64,000 nt of DNA, from the NCBI RefSeq assembly GCF_014174495.1, contig NZ_JACJHR010000014.1, forward strand, positions 62,001 to 126,000, in the 5' to 3' direction. Below the pieces are notes generated by a model. That model was given only the letters and a program-made list of their open reading frames with translations, searched no databases and was not told where the DNA came from. Numbering within the stretch: position 1 is the first letter of the stretch; each line of letters opens with the position of its first letter. Of this stretch, positions 17,245 to 25,522 are shown piece after piece. The stretch is from Amycolatopsis echigonensis. GTDB lineage: Bacteria > Actinomycetota > Actinomycetes > Mycobacteriales > Pseudonocardiaceae. The translations under genes were made by a program, and so were the position numbers.

Positions 17245-17691
17245 CTAGCCGGCGACCTGCAGGATCCAGGTGACCCCGAAGCGATCCCGGAGCATGCCGA
17301 ACGCCGGGGCCCACTGCGACGGGCCGAACGGCTCGATCACCGTCGCGTCCTCGGACAGTTTCTTCCAGAACTCGCCGACCTCGTCGACGGAATCGCCGTC
17401 GACGGGCAGGAAGAACTTCTCCGTGGTGATCGTCATCCCGTTCTCTCGCGTGGTTTCGCCGACCGGCGCGGCGGCGGCCCCGCCGGGGACGTCGTAGGCC
17501 ATCACCTGGAACCCGTTTTCGCCGACGACCTGGCCGAACACCACGTGATCCGCGCCGGGCGCGTCCTTGGGCATGCCGAAGTCGCCGTACGTGGTGATCC
17601 GGATATCCCCGCCGAACACCGACCGGTAAAACTCGAGTGCCTCCCTGGCCTCGCCCCGGAAGTTCAAGTGGGCGACGGCGTGCACTGCCAT
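17245..17691 (-). CDS. VOC-family protein, PhnB/YjdN-like
   Basis: A 148-residue vicinal-oxygen-chelate protein of the PhnB/glyoxalase-like group (VAHLNFRGEAREALEFYRSVFGGDI ... ADHVVFGQV ... FWKKLSEDATVIEPFGPSQWAPAFGMLRDRFGVTWILQVAG). The WAPAFGMLRDRFGVTW end is highly typical. These proteins bind small molecules or metals; the activity is unknown for most. The gene stands alone, convergent with the preceding marR gene. Confidence 0.88.
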   Translation of the reverse strand: MAVHAVAHLNFRGEAREALEFYRSVFGGDIRITTYGDFGMPKDAPGADHVVFGQVVGENGFQVMAYDVPGGAAAAPVGETTRENGMTITTEKFFLPVDGDSVDEVGEFWKKLSEDATVIEPFGPSQWAPAFGMLRDRFGVTWILQVAG

Positions 17692-17797
17692 GATTTCGAC
17701 TCCTCGATTCCCGCGCCGGACTCTTTCCCGCGCTGGAAACGAGGTTCGCAGCAGTAGCGGTCAGGGAGTGACCGCTATTTCCGGCATGATCGAAACC

Positions 17798-18967
17798 ATG
17801 CGCAAGGTGACCGACGACGAGCGACGAGACCGGATCGGGCTGCGGCACGCACTGGCGAGCGCCGCGGCCTGTGTGGAGGACGCCGTCCGCGCGGTCACGT
17901 GTTTGCACGCCACTGAGTCCAGCAGCATCTACTTGTCCGCGTACGCTCGGTCCCGCGCCGACCGAGTGTCCATTTCGGACGCTTTGTTCGGCCGACGGAC
18001 TGTGGTGCGGCAGTTGGCCATGCGCCGGACCGTCTTCGCGTTCCCGGTCGATTTGCTCGCCGCCGCGAGAGGAAGCGCCTCCGCCAGGGTGGTTCGCCAG
18101 CTGACCGCGCGGCTGGCCAAAGACGCCGAGCTCGCCGGGATCGACAACGGTCCGGCGTGGGTCGCTGACCGGTGCGCCGAGGCGCTAGCAGCGATCCGTG
18201 AAGCACCCGGGACCACGGCGCAGCTGCGCGCTCGCCTTCCCGAGCTGAACACACGGATCGCCGCCGAGGGACGGCCCACCGAGCTCGCCCCGGTGGGATC
18301 CCGGGTGCTTTCCGTGCTCGCGGCGACCGGTTCGGTGGTTCGCGGGGACAACGCTGGGCGCTGGCAGGTGTCGCGTCCAGTGTGGACGGCTGTCGAGCAG
18401 TGGCTCGGCGAGGATCCGGGCGTCCTGGACGAACGGGAGGGCTACCGGGAGCTGGTGCGGCGGTGGCTGTGGTCGTTCGGGCCGGGGACCGAGGACGACC
18501 TCGGGTGGTGGCTCGGCGCGACGAAAACCGCGGTCCGCCGGGCGCTGGACGACGTCGGTGCGACGCCCGCCCTGCTGGAGGACGGAACGCCGGCGTGGCT
18601 GCATCCCGACGATGAAGAGCAGGTCCGGCTCGACGAGGACTGGGCGGCGCTTCTCCCGACCCTCGACCCGACGACGATGGGCTGGCGCAGCCGCGACTTC
18701 TACCTCGGCGACCACGGACCGCACCTCTTCGACGGCGCGGGCAACGCCGGTCCGACCGCGTGGTGGAACGGCCGGATCGTCGGGACCTGGACTCAGCAGC
18801 CGGACGGGACGGTGCGGGTCGTGCCGATCGAGCCGCTGTCTCTCGCTGCCGCGGCGGCGTTGGAAGAAGAAGCGGCAAAGCTGACCGCCTGGTTCGACGG
18901 CGAGGTGGTCGCCACGGGTTATGTGCCGCCCATCGTCCGCGGCCGGGCAAGCCGAGGGTCCGGATGA
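17798..18967 (+). CDS. Winged-helix DNA-binding protein, HTH_42 (AlkZ/YcaQ superfamily)
   Basis: About 389 residues. It begins RIGLRHALA and has CLHATESSSIYLSAYARSR, the PF06224 (HTH_42) opening, three winged helices and a C-terminal WWNGRIVGTWTQQPDG block. Characterised relatives (AlkZ, YcaQ) are DNA glycosylases that unhook crosslinked or bulky adducts using a QxQ or QxD motif. I cannot see that motif at the expected place, where SAY-type residues occur, so this is an uncharacterised branch. The start at 17798 is the ATG nearest the conserved domain; another in-frame ATG lies at 17786. Confidence 0.8.
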   Translation: MRKVTDDERRDRIGLRHALASAAACVEDAVRAVTCLHATESSSIYLSAYARSRADRVSISDALFGRRTVVRQLAMRRTVFAFPVDLLAAARGSASARVVRQLTARLAKDAELAGIDNGPAWVADRCAEALAAIREAPGTTAQLRARLPELNTRIAAEGRPTELAPVGSRVLSVLAATGSVVRGDNAGRWQVSRPVWTAVEQWLGEDPGVLDEREGYRELVRRWLWSFGPGTEDDLGWWLGATKTAVRRALDDVGATPALLEDGTPAWLHPDDEEQVRLDEDWAALLPTLDPTTMGWRSRDFYLGDHGPHLFDGAGNAGPTAWWNGRIVGTWTQQPDGTVRVVPIEPLSLAAAAALEEEAAKLTAWFDGEVVATGYVPPIVRGRASRGSG

Positions 18968-19201
18968 CCGACGTCGTGCTGCCGCCGCGAATCCGGCCGG
19001 GCGACCAGGTCCGGCTCGCCGATCTCAACGACGCCTACCGCGATCCCGGCGTGCGCGCGGTCATCGCCACTCGCGGCGGGGCCGGGGCGTACCGGATCGC
19101 CGACGGGGCAGCGGTCTCGTTTCCCGGGACCGCCACCGGGAATCGGGCCGGTCGCGAAGCTCGACGGGGACACGCTCACCGTCGGGCCCGCGGTCAGCTA
19201 G
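18964..19201 (+). pseudogene. Remnant of an LD-carboxypeptidase (S66) gene
   Basis: Three pieces of a serine LD-carboxypeptidase are joined. The N-terminal strand PPRIRPGDQVRL runs straight into LNDAYRDPGVRAVIATRGGAGAYRIADG, the nucleophile-region signature of the family but without its usual spacing. It then jumps to a C-terminal GIGPVAKLDGDTLTVGPAVS in another frame, ending at TAG 19199-19201. A full gene is about 900 bp, so about three quarters is lost by at least two internal deletions. It overlaps the stop of the winged-helix gene by 4 bp, suggesting a former operon. Confidence 0.75.
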
Positions 19202-19659
19202 GACCCCCAGCTCAGGTGCCGGTAGTGCAGGCCGTTCTTCGACTCCTGCCATTCGCCGACCGCGTCCGGCTCCCGGCCGATCTCCGGCGCGTAGACGTCG
19301 CCCTCGAAGGGCTCGCGCAGTTCGGTCACTTCGATCCGGTCGGCGAACGGCAGCGACTCCTGGTAGATCCGCGCGCCGCCGATCACCCAGACGTCGCCGT
19401 CGGCGGCCGCAAACGCTTGCTCCAGGCTGGGGAACGTTTCCGCGCCTTCCTGCGGCGTGCGGGACACCACCAGGTTCCGCCGCCCCGGAAGCGGCCGGAC
19501 GCGCTCCGGCAGCGACTCCCACGTGCGCCGTCCCATGAGCACCGTCGCGCCCGCGGTCACGGTGCGGAAGTGCTTCATGTCCTCTGGGATGTGCCACGGC
19601 AAGGCGTTGTCGCGGCCGATGACGCGGTTCGCCGCCTGCGCCCAGATGAGTCCGATCAT
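19198..19659 (-). CDS. folA: Dihydrofolate reductase
   Basis: A 153-residue [35 protein letters not shown] carries the substrate loop (Trp-His-Ile-Pro-Glu-Asp), GRRTWESLP and VIGGARIYQESL the NADPH site. It regenerates tetrahydrofolate after thymidylate synthesis. The start overlaps the thyA stop (TGATG), so the two genes are translationally coupled, the usual thyA-folA pair. Confidence 0.97.
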   Translation of the reverse strand: MIGLIWAQAANRVIGRDNALPWHIPEDMKHFRTVTAGATVLMGRRTWESLPERVRPLPGRRNLVVSRTPQEGAETFPSLEQAFAAADGDVWVIGGARIYQESLPFADRIEVTELREPFEGDVYAPEIGREPDAVGEWQESKNGLHYRHLSWGS

Positions 19660-20456
19660 CAGACGGCCACCGGAGCCTTGATTCCGGGGTGCGGGTCGTA
19701 GCCCTCCAGCGAGATGTCCTCGTAGCGGTAGTCGAACAGGCTCTCCGCCGGTTTCAGACTCAGCGACGGGAACGGCCGCGCGTCCCGGGAAAGCTGCTTG
19801 CGCACCTGCTCGACGTGGTTGTCGTAGATGTGGCAGTCCCCGCCGGTCCAGATGAAATCGCCGACGCGCAGGCCGACCTGATCGGCGATCATGTGCGTCA
19901 GCAGGGCGTAGCTCGCGATGTTGAACGGCACGCCGAGGAACAGGTCCGCGCTGCGCTGGTACAGCTGGCAGGACAGTTCGCCGTCGGCGACGTAGAACTG
20001 GAAGAACGCGTGGCACGGCGGCAGCGCCATCCGCGGGATGTCCGCGACGTTCCAGGCCGACACGATGATCCGCCGCGAATCCGGGTTCTCGCGCAGCGTG
20101 CGCAGGACCTCGCTGATCTGGTCGATGTGCCCGCCGTCGGGCGTCGGCCAGGACCGCCACTGCACGCCGTACACCGGGCCGAGGTCGCCGTCCGGGGCCG
20201 CCCATTCGTCCCAGATCGTGACGCCGTGGTCACGCAGCCAGGTGACGTTCGAATCTCCGCGCAGGAACCACAGCAATTCGTAGGCGATGGACCGGAAGTG
20301 CACCTTTTTCGTGGTGATCAGCGGGAACCCGTCGGCCAGCCGGTAGCGCAGCTGGTGCCCGAAAATCGACCGCGTGCCCGTACCGGTGCGGTCCCCCTTG
20401 CGGGCCCCGGCGTCGAGCACGTGCTGAAGCAGGTCTTCGTACTGCGTGTCCGGCAT
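19659..20456 (-). CDS. thyA: Thymidylate synthase
   Basis: A 265-residue ThyA. Cys148 in [14 protein letters not shown] is the catalytic nucleophile; [40 protein letters not shown] and HIYDNH are the family blocks. It methylates dUMP to dTMP using methylenetetrahydrofolate and is followed directly by folA. Many actinomycetes use ThyX as well, and none is in this window. ATG start; divergent from the P450 gene. Confidence 0.98.
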   Translation of the reverse strand: MPDTQYEDLLQHVLDAGARKGDRTGTGTRSIFGHQLRYRLADGFPLITTKKVHFRSIAYELLWFLRGDSNVTWLRDHGVTIWDEWAAPDGDLGPVYGVQWRSWPTPDGGHIDQISEVLRTLRENPDSRRIIVSAWNVADIPRMALPPCHAFFQFYVADGELSCQLYQRSADLFLGVPFNIASYALLTHMIADQVGLRVGDFIWTGGDCHIYDNHVEQVRKQLSRDARPFPSLSLKPAESLFDYRYEDISLEGYDPHPGIKAPVAV

Positions 20457-20550
20457 GCCTGCCGATGTTAGTCGAGGCGGCGCCGTGTCAGCGGGATGTC
20501 AGCCGCCGCGGTGACGCTGGTCGCACCACCACCGGAGAGGGGACCCGAAG

Positions 20551-21759
20551 ATGACCCGCCCGCCCGGCCTGCCGCTCGACCGCGACGCAGGCCCGTTCGC
20601 CCCGCCGTCCGCCATCACCCGGCTGCGGGAGACCCGGCCGGTGAGCCCGCTGAAGTTCCCGGACGGGCACAACGGCTGGCTGGTCACCGGCTACGCCGAG
20701 GTCCGCCAGGCGCTCGCCGATCCGCGGTTCAGCTCGCGCCAGGACCTCGGCCCGGTGCACGTGCCCTACGAAACGCCGAGCATGCCCGAGGCGCAGGAAG
20801 AGTTCGACCCGTCGCCGCAGGTGCCCGGCCTGTTCCTCACGATGGATCCGCCGGACCACACCCGGTTGCGCCGGAAGCTCACCGGCACGTTCACCGTCAA
20901 CCGGATGAAACGGCTCGAGGAGCACATCGTCGAAATCGCCGAACAGCAGCTCGATCACCTCGCCGCCTGCCCGAAGCCGGTCGATCTGGTCGCCGAATTC
21001 GCGCTTCCGGTGCCGTCGCTGGTGATCTGCGAAATGCTCGGCGTCCCGTATGCGGACCGGGACATGTTCCAGAAGAACTCCGCGCAAATCATGCTCCGCG
21101 ACCAGAGCATCGAAGACAAAATGGCCGCGTGGACGGCGATGACGTCGTATCTCGGGAAACTGGCGGCCGGCAAGCACGCCGACCCCGGCTCGGACATCCT
21201 GTCCGAGCTGGCCCGCGACGACGATCTCAGCCTCGAGGAACTGGTCGGGATCGGGTTCCTGCTGCTGCTCGCCGGGCATGAAACGACGGCGAACATGCTG
21301 GCGCTCGGCACTTTCGCGCTGCTGGAAAACCCGGAGCAGCTGGCCGCGCTGCGCGCCGATCCGGACCTGATTCCCGACGCGGTCGAGGAATTGCTGCGGT
21401 ATCTCGCGGTGGTCGACGTCCTGTTCCGTTACGCGTCCGAAGACCTCGAACTCGGCGGCGAAAAGATCCCCAAGGGGTCGACCGTGCTCGTTTCGATGCT
21501 GGCCGCCAACCGCGATCCTTCGCATTTCCCCGAGGGCGACACGCTCGACGTCGAGCGGAAAGCGCGCACGCATTTGTCGTTCGGCCACGGGGTGCACCAA
21601 TGCCTCGGCCAGCAGCTCGCCCGGATCGAAATGCGCGCCGGGTTCGCCGGACTGCTGCGCCGCTTCCCGACGCTCGCGCTCGCGATCCCGGCGAGCGAGG
21701 TGCCGCTGCGGACCGGCATGAACATCTACGGCGTCCATGAGTTGCCCGTGACCTGGTGA
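20551..21759 (+). CDS. Cytochrome P450
   Basis: A 402-residue soluble bacterial P450. The I-helix LLLLAGHETTANML (about 238) holds the oxygen-activating acid/threonine pair, VEELLRY is the ExxR motif, and FGHGVHQCLGQQLARIE contains heme ligand Cys351. It resembles the CYP105/107-like class that hydroxylates drugs and polyketides. No ferredoxin or reductase gene is adjacent, so it must borrow electrons from elsewhere. GGAGAGGGG precedes the ATG. Confidence 0.93.
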   Translation: MTRPPGLPLDRDAGPFAPPSAITRLRETRPVSPLKFPDGHNGWLVTGYAEVRQALADPRFSSRQDLGPVHVPYETPSMPEAQEEFDPSPQVPGLFLTMDPPDHTRLRRKLTGTFTVNRMKRLEEHIVEIAEQQLDHLAACPKPVDLVAEFALPVPSLVICEMLGVPYADRDMFQKNSAQIMLRDQSIEDKMAAWTAMTSYLGKLAAGKHADPGSDILSELARDDDLSLEELVGIGFLLLLAGHETTANMLALGTFALLENPEQLAALRADPDLIPDAVEELLRYLAVVDVLFRYASEDLELGGEKIPKGSTVLVSMLAANRDPSHFPEGDTLDVERKARTHLSFGHGVHQCLGQQLARIEMRAGFAGLLRRFPTLALAIPASEVPLRTGMNIYGVHELPVTW

Positions 21760-21765
21760 CGCACA

Positions 21766-21815
21766 TCCGTCAACGGATCAGTTGACGGATTTCGACGTCA
21801 ACCTATACGTTGACG
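21766..21815 (+). promoter_or_regulatory. Double dyad operator overlapping a leaderless promoter
   Basis: TCCGTCAAC-N6-GTTGACGGA (21766-21789, perfect 9-bp arms) and CGTCAAC-N6-GTTGACG (21796-21815, perfect 7-bp arms), 28 bp apart. The right arm of the first contains TTGACG (21782-21787), a -35 box, and the spacer of the second runs into TATACG (21804-21809), a -10 box, with 16 bp between them. The predicted transcript start falls at or just before the ATG at 21819. Confidence 0.75.
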
Positions 21816-21818
21816 GAC

Positions 21819-22712
21819 ATGACGGACTCCGTGCAGGCGATGGCCACCCGGTACTTCCGGCACCGCGACAACCCCTTCCTCAGCGAACTGGTGCGCGCGG
21901 CGAGATCCGGGCGCCACCCCGGCGAAGACCTCAGCGCCGACGACGCGGCGGGGGCGTTGCACCTGGTCCCGGAGGTCCGGCACGACCTGGACCGCGCCGA
22001 GGTCACGCTGATCGAAGCGGTTCTCGACCGCGGCTGGACCTGGGAACAGCTGGGGGCCGAGTACGGCAACCGGTCCAAACAGGCGATGCAGCAGCACTAC
22101 CGGCGGCGCGGCGGGAAACGTTCCTGGCCGGGCAAGGAACGCCCGCCGCGCGCCGAGTCGCAGCACCGCCTGACCGACGAAGACCTGGACCCGGCCGACG
22201 TGGCGAAGGTGCGCGAGGCGATCAGCGCCCTGCTCGCCACGGCGCACGACGTCGCCGAAACCCACACCGTCGACGGGGAGTGGACCGCGGGCGAACCGAT
22301 CCTGGAGGAGATCTCGACGGTCGGGCTGGATCCGTTGCCCCGCCTGGAAGTCGCGTGCCGCACCGCGGCCAAGGCGATCGAGGACATGGTCGTGGCGGGC
22401 TGGGAACGCCGCGATCCCGGCCGGTCGGAGCGGCGCCGGCAGTCGTGGACGGTACGACTGGACGACGAGATGCGGGACCTGGCGTCCTGGCTCGACCGGG
22501 AACCGCAAGGGCGGCCTCTCCCCCGCGTCGACCGTCCGCTGATCGTCGGGACGACCACCGCCGAACGGGCGGACCACGTCGAGATCGCGGCCGAGGACGT
22601 CGAACAGGTGCAGGAGGCGATCAGCCTGACGCTCGCCCGGCTCGAAGCCCACCGCGCCGTGGTCGACCAGGTCATCGACGAACTGCGGCGGCGACAGGCC
22701 GAATTGTCCTGA
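21819..22712 (+). CDS. HTH protein of unknown family, probably autoregulated
   Basis: A 297-residue protein I do not recognise. Residues about 50-90 (AEVTLIEAVLDRGWTWEQLGAEYGNRSKQAMQQHYRRR) read as a helix-turn-helix in which WTWEQLGAEYG is the first helix and SKQAMQQHYRR the recognition helix. The rest is acidic and helical with two charged segments (AEDVEQVQEAISLTLARLEAHRAVVDQVIDELRRRQ), likely coiled coil. There is no ribosome site and the predicted start of transcription is next to the ATG, so it is probably translated leaderless. The two dyads over its promoter suggest it represses itself. Confidence 0.75.
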   Translation: MTDSVQAMATRYFRHRDNPFLSELVRAARSGRHPGEDLSADDAAGALHLVPEVRHDLDRAEVTLIEAVLDRGWTWEQLGAEYGNRSKQAMQQHYRRRGGKRSWPGKERPPRAESQHRLTDEDLDPADVAKVREAISALLATAHDVAETHTVDGEWTAGEPILEEISTVGLDPLPRLEVACRTAAKAIEDMVVAGWERRDPGRSERRRQSWTVRLDDEMRDLASWLDREPQGRPLPRVDRPLIVGTTTAERADHVEIAAEDVEQVQEAISLTLARLEAHRAVVDQVIDELRRRQAELS

Positions 22713-22764
22713 GCGCAGCGGTTCAACGGGTGTGAATGCGCTGTGAATATTGCGAATTACCTGT

Positions 22765-22789
22765 CGCCGCGGTGAGCGAAACCGCGGCG
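22765..22789. terminator. Hairpin terminator
   Basis: CGCCGCGGT-N7-ACCGCGGCG, perfect 9-bp arms, 53 bp after the stop of the HTH gene and before the cysteine-protease gene. A TTTT run follows 10 bp later. Confidence 0.6.
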
Positions 22790-22936
22790 GTGCCAGTCAT
22801 TTTCCCGCGAAAGCGGCTGTGAACACTCACACCGCGTGCCGGAGCCGTTGCTCTGCGGGAGCGGGCGAGCACACAGTGATGCTCGGCCGGGTCGACCCCG
22901 GCGAGCTCCCTTCCCCGTCTGGCACAAGGAGATTCG

Positions 22937-23617
22937 ATGGATTACCGACCCGCCCGGAGAACAGTCCGGATCACGGTGGCGACCGGGGCAGCCGCGCTTG
23001 CCGTGGCGCTGCTGCCGGGTACCGCGCTGGCCCAGTCGACCAATGACGCGCACCAGCCGAACGGCCTCGTCAAGACCGCCACGCACACCCAGGTGCGCGA
23101 GATCCGGCCGGTCGGCGCCCGCGCCGCGTACGCGCTGCCCGCGGCGAAGCAGCTCGACTACACCCAGCAGGTGCAGCAAAACGACCAATGGTGCTGGGCC
23201 GCGGACGGCTCCAGCATCGAGCAGTCGCAGGGCGGCACCGCATCGCAGGAGGAATTCTGCGCGGCCGGCAAGGGCACCCAGGTCGGCTACTGCCCGAACG
23301 AGGGCGGGCAGATCTCGGAGATCGTGCAGGGCTTCCAGGGCACCGGATTCTCCGCGGAGAGCGCGAACGGGCCGATCAGCTACTCGTCGATCCAGAACCA
23401 GGTCAACTCCGGGATCCTGAACCTGACCGGCATCTACTGGACCTCCGGCGGCGGCCACGCCGAGGTGATCTACGGATACGACAGCTCGAACAACTCGATC
23501 ATGATCGGCGACCCGTGGCCGAGCTACCAGCGGTACCAGACCTGGGACTACAACCAGTACCAGAGCAACGCCCAGTTCACCTGGAACGACACCATCGTCA
23601 ACATCAGGAAGGGCTGA
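22937..23617 (+). CDS. Secreted papain-like (C39/C70-type) cysteine protease
   Basis: A 226-residue protein with a cleavable signal peptide (VATGAAALAVALLPGTALA) and a short linker before a papain-like domain. QQNDQWCWAADGSSI holds the nucleophile cysteine with its oxyanion Gln, GGGHAEVIYGYDS the histidine, and MIGDPWPSY the third residue, as in AvrRpt2-like and Peptidase_C39_2 enzymes. The QxxQWCWA block is diagnostic. It is probably an extracellular protease. The next gene, 9 bp on, is a secreted anchored protein of unknown role that may be its substrate, inhibitor or tether. ATG start preceded by AAGGAG. Confidence 0.85.
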   Translation: MDYRPARRTVRITVATGAAALAVALLPGTALAQSTNDAHQPNGLVKTATHTQVREIRPVGARAAYALPAAKQLDYTQQVQQNDQWCWAADGSSIEQSQGGTASQEEFCAAGKGTQVGYCPNEGGQISEIVQGFQGTGFSAESANGPISYSSIQNQVNSGILNLTGIYWTSGGGHAEVIYGYDSSNNSIMIGDPWPSYQRYQTWDYNQYQSNAQFTWNDTIVNIRKG

Positions 23618-23626
23618 CCGGCCGCC

Positions 23627-24415
23627 ATGGGTGAGATCTGCCGGAGGTTCGCCGCCGGCGCGGCGATCGCGGTCGCGGCGCTCCTGTCCGCCGGTCCCGC
23701 CGAGGCCGCCGGGGCCTCGTGGGTCGCGCCGCCGTCGGAGCAGGACGTCGCGGCCGCGGTCAAAGCCGCGGAAACCGCACGCGCGATCAGCTTCGCCAAG
23801 TCGAACTTCCGGCAGGCCGGCCACGCCGACCCGGGCCGGATCACGGTGGGGCACAAGGGAATCCCGGTCTACACGCTCAATCCCGACTTCGTCACGGCGA
23901 AACCGGGCGCACCGGCCGGCGTGCTGCGGGCAATCGCGGTGACGGCCACCGCGGCCACGGGAGCGAAGGCCACCCTCCGCGCCGCGCCCGACCACTCCGC
24001 GCCGAGCGGCTGGTCGGTCGGGAACGTGTTGTCCGGCAACGACGAGGAGACGCTCAGCGCCCGGCTGCGCCCGGGTTCGGTGCTGTTGAACGAACCGCAG
24101 ATCAACGGGTGGTACGACCTCGGCCGCGACGGCGTCGTGCTGTTGCAGGCCAGCCTTCCGCAGTCGCCGGTCGGCCAGTTCACCCCGATCGCCGAATACC
24201 AGCAGCAGGTGCGTTCCCGGTATGCCAACAAACTGCCCGGGTCGGATTACCAGCACACCGGCGGGATCGGGTTCAAGCAGACCGTTCTCCAGCAGCGCGA
24301 CTCCGGGCCGCCCGGTTCGCTGACCGCCGGGCTGATCGTGTTCGGCTCCGCGGTGGCCCTCGGCGGCGGATTCCTGGTGTGGCGCTGGACGAAACGCCGG
24401 ATCACTCCCAAATGA
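23627..24415 (+). CDS. Secreted protein with C-terminal membrane anchor, unknown function
   Basis: A 262-residue protein I do not recognise. It has a signal peptide (FAAGAAIAVAALLSAGPAEAA), a 190-residue extracellular part without obvious motifs, and near the end a helix SLTAGLIVFGSAVALGGGFLVWRW followed by KRRITPK, so the C-terminus should be anchored with a basic cytoplasmic tail. It lies 9 bp after the cysteine-protease gene and is surely cotranscribed. There is no cysteine in the mature part. It overlaps the end of the XRE regulator gene by 14 bp. Confidence 0.7.
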   Translation: MGEICRRFAAGAAIAVAALLSAGPAEAAGASWVAPPSEQDVAAAVKAAETARAISFAKSNFRQAGHADPGRITVGHKGIPVYTLNPDFVTAKPGAPAGVLRAIAVTATAATGAKATLRAAPDHSAPSGWSVGNVLSGNDEETLSARLRPGSVLLNEPQINGWYDLGRDGVVLLQASLPQSPVGQFTPIAEYQQQVRSRYANKLPGSDYQHTGGIGFKQTVLQQRDSGPPGSLTAGLIVFGSAVALGGGFLVWRWTKRRITPK

Positions 24416-25337
24416 GATCGACCCCGGCGATGCCCACGCCGAGTTCCTCGAAGTAGGCGCTCACCGTGTTCCCCGGCCCGCAGAACAGCGGCTCGCGGAC
24501 CAGCAGCTCCAGGTCCTCCCGAGGCCGGATGGTCCGCAGGCAGCGCGCGGGCAGCGCGGCCGGGTGGAAGCGCAGCCGTAGCAGGTACGCCGACATGCGG
24601 GAGCGCACGACCCGGTGGAAATTCCCCGGCCGGACCGAGGCGGCGGGACGCAGCGTGAACCCGAACGTGTGCGTCTCCCCCTCGGCGAGGCCCCGGTCGA
24701 AGAGCAGCTCGAACACCATCCCCGCCGACCGCGCGCTGCGCCGCACCCGCCCGACCCGGCAGCCGTCGACCGCGACGATCTCCGTCGCCATAACGTCGCT
24801 GCCGTCCTCGTCCTGGTGCGTCACCAGGAAACTGTCCGGGCCGGATCTTCGCGCCCGCACCACCATGGTCGACGAAATCTCCTCGGTCCGCCCTTGCGCA
24901 CCGAGGGTGAGCACGTCGACCACCGTCGCGACGTCGAGGTCCGCGTTCTCCTCGCTGCCGGGCATTCCGCTCAGCTCGTCGCGCAGGGCGAACGTCTCGG
25001 CCCAGCTCTGCTGGAGTTCCGGCAGCGACGGACGGCGGTCGGCGTCCGCGCTCCGGTGCGGCCCGATCAGCACGACCAGACTGTCCGGCGGCAGGTTCAG
25101 CACCGACTCCAGAGCGCGCACGACATCGAGCGACCGGGGCGCGGACGGACTGCGCAGGCCGCGCTGCCAGTAGCTGAGCGTGGACTCGGCGACCGAAACC
25201 CCGTGCGCGGCGAGGTGCGCGCGGAGCCGCGAAAGGGACAACCCGCGCCGGTCGACGGCCTCGGACAACGCACGGTGAAACGGGCCGGACCGGACTGTTC
25301 GCGCCGACCACCGGACCGCCAAGCTCTGCTGCTGCAT
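24402..25337 (-). CDS. XRE-type HTH regulator with large C-terminal domain
   Basis: About 311 residues. The N-terminal region (FHRALSEAVDRRGLSLSRLRAHLAAHGVSVAESTLSYWQRGLRSPSAPRSLDVVRALESVL) is an HTH of the type whose STLSYWQRG forms the recognition helix. The remaining 200 residues form an unidentified beta-rich ligand-binding domain. The ATG at 25337 follows AGGGGA; a longer form from 25424 would add a low-quality extension. It converges on the protease/anchored-protein genes, and whether it regulates them is unknown. Confidence 0.8.
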   Translation of the reverse strand: MQQQSLAVRWSARTVRSGPFHRALSEAVDRRGLSLSRLRAHLAAHGVSVAESTLSYWQRGLRSPSAPRSLDVVRALESVLNLPPDSLVVLIGPHRSADADRRPSLPELQQSWAETFALRDELSGMPGSEENADLDVATVVDVLTLGAQGRTEEISSTMVVRARRSGPDSFLVTHQDEDGSDVMATEIVAVDGCRVGRVRRSARSAGMVFELLFDRGLAEGETHTFGFTLRPAASVRPGNFHRVVRSRMSAYLLRLRFHPAALPARCLRTIRPREDLELLVREPLFCGPGNTVSAYFEELGVGIAGVDLIWE

Positions 25338-25522
25338 CTGGCTTCCCCTGCTCGTGCCGAATAGCTGTTCAGCATGAGCAGTTCGTGACCGGGCAACAAC
25401 CGCCCATGGTCGAGAATCGGGCAAATCATCCCGCCCTGGGGAGGCTCAGCTACCCCTGAGATCCCGCCAGACGGCGCAGCTGCTCGTCGGCCAGCCGGTC
25501 GAAGAGCAGCGTCCGCAGGTCT

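Noticed and set aside
20488-21738. 416-residue minus-strand frame over the P450
   Set aside because: Antisense shadow; the P450 heme and I-helix motifs are on the plus strand.
20551-24415. Natural-product gene cluster around the P450
   Set aside because: No synthase, tailoring set or carrier protein is adjacent; a lone P450 is not enough.
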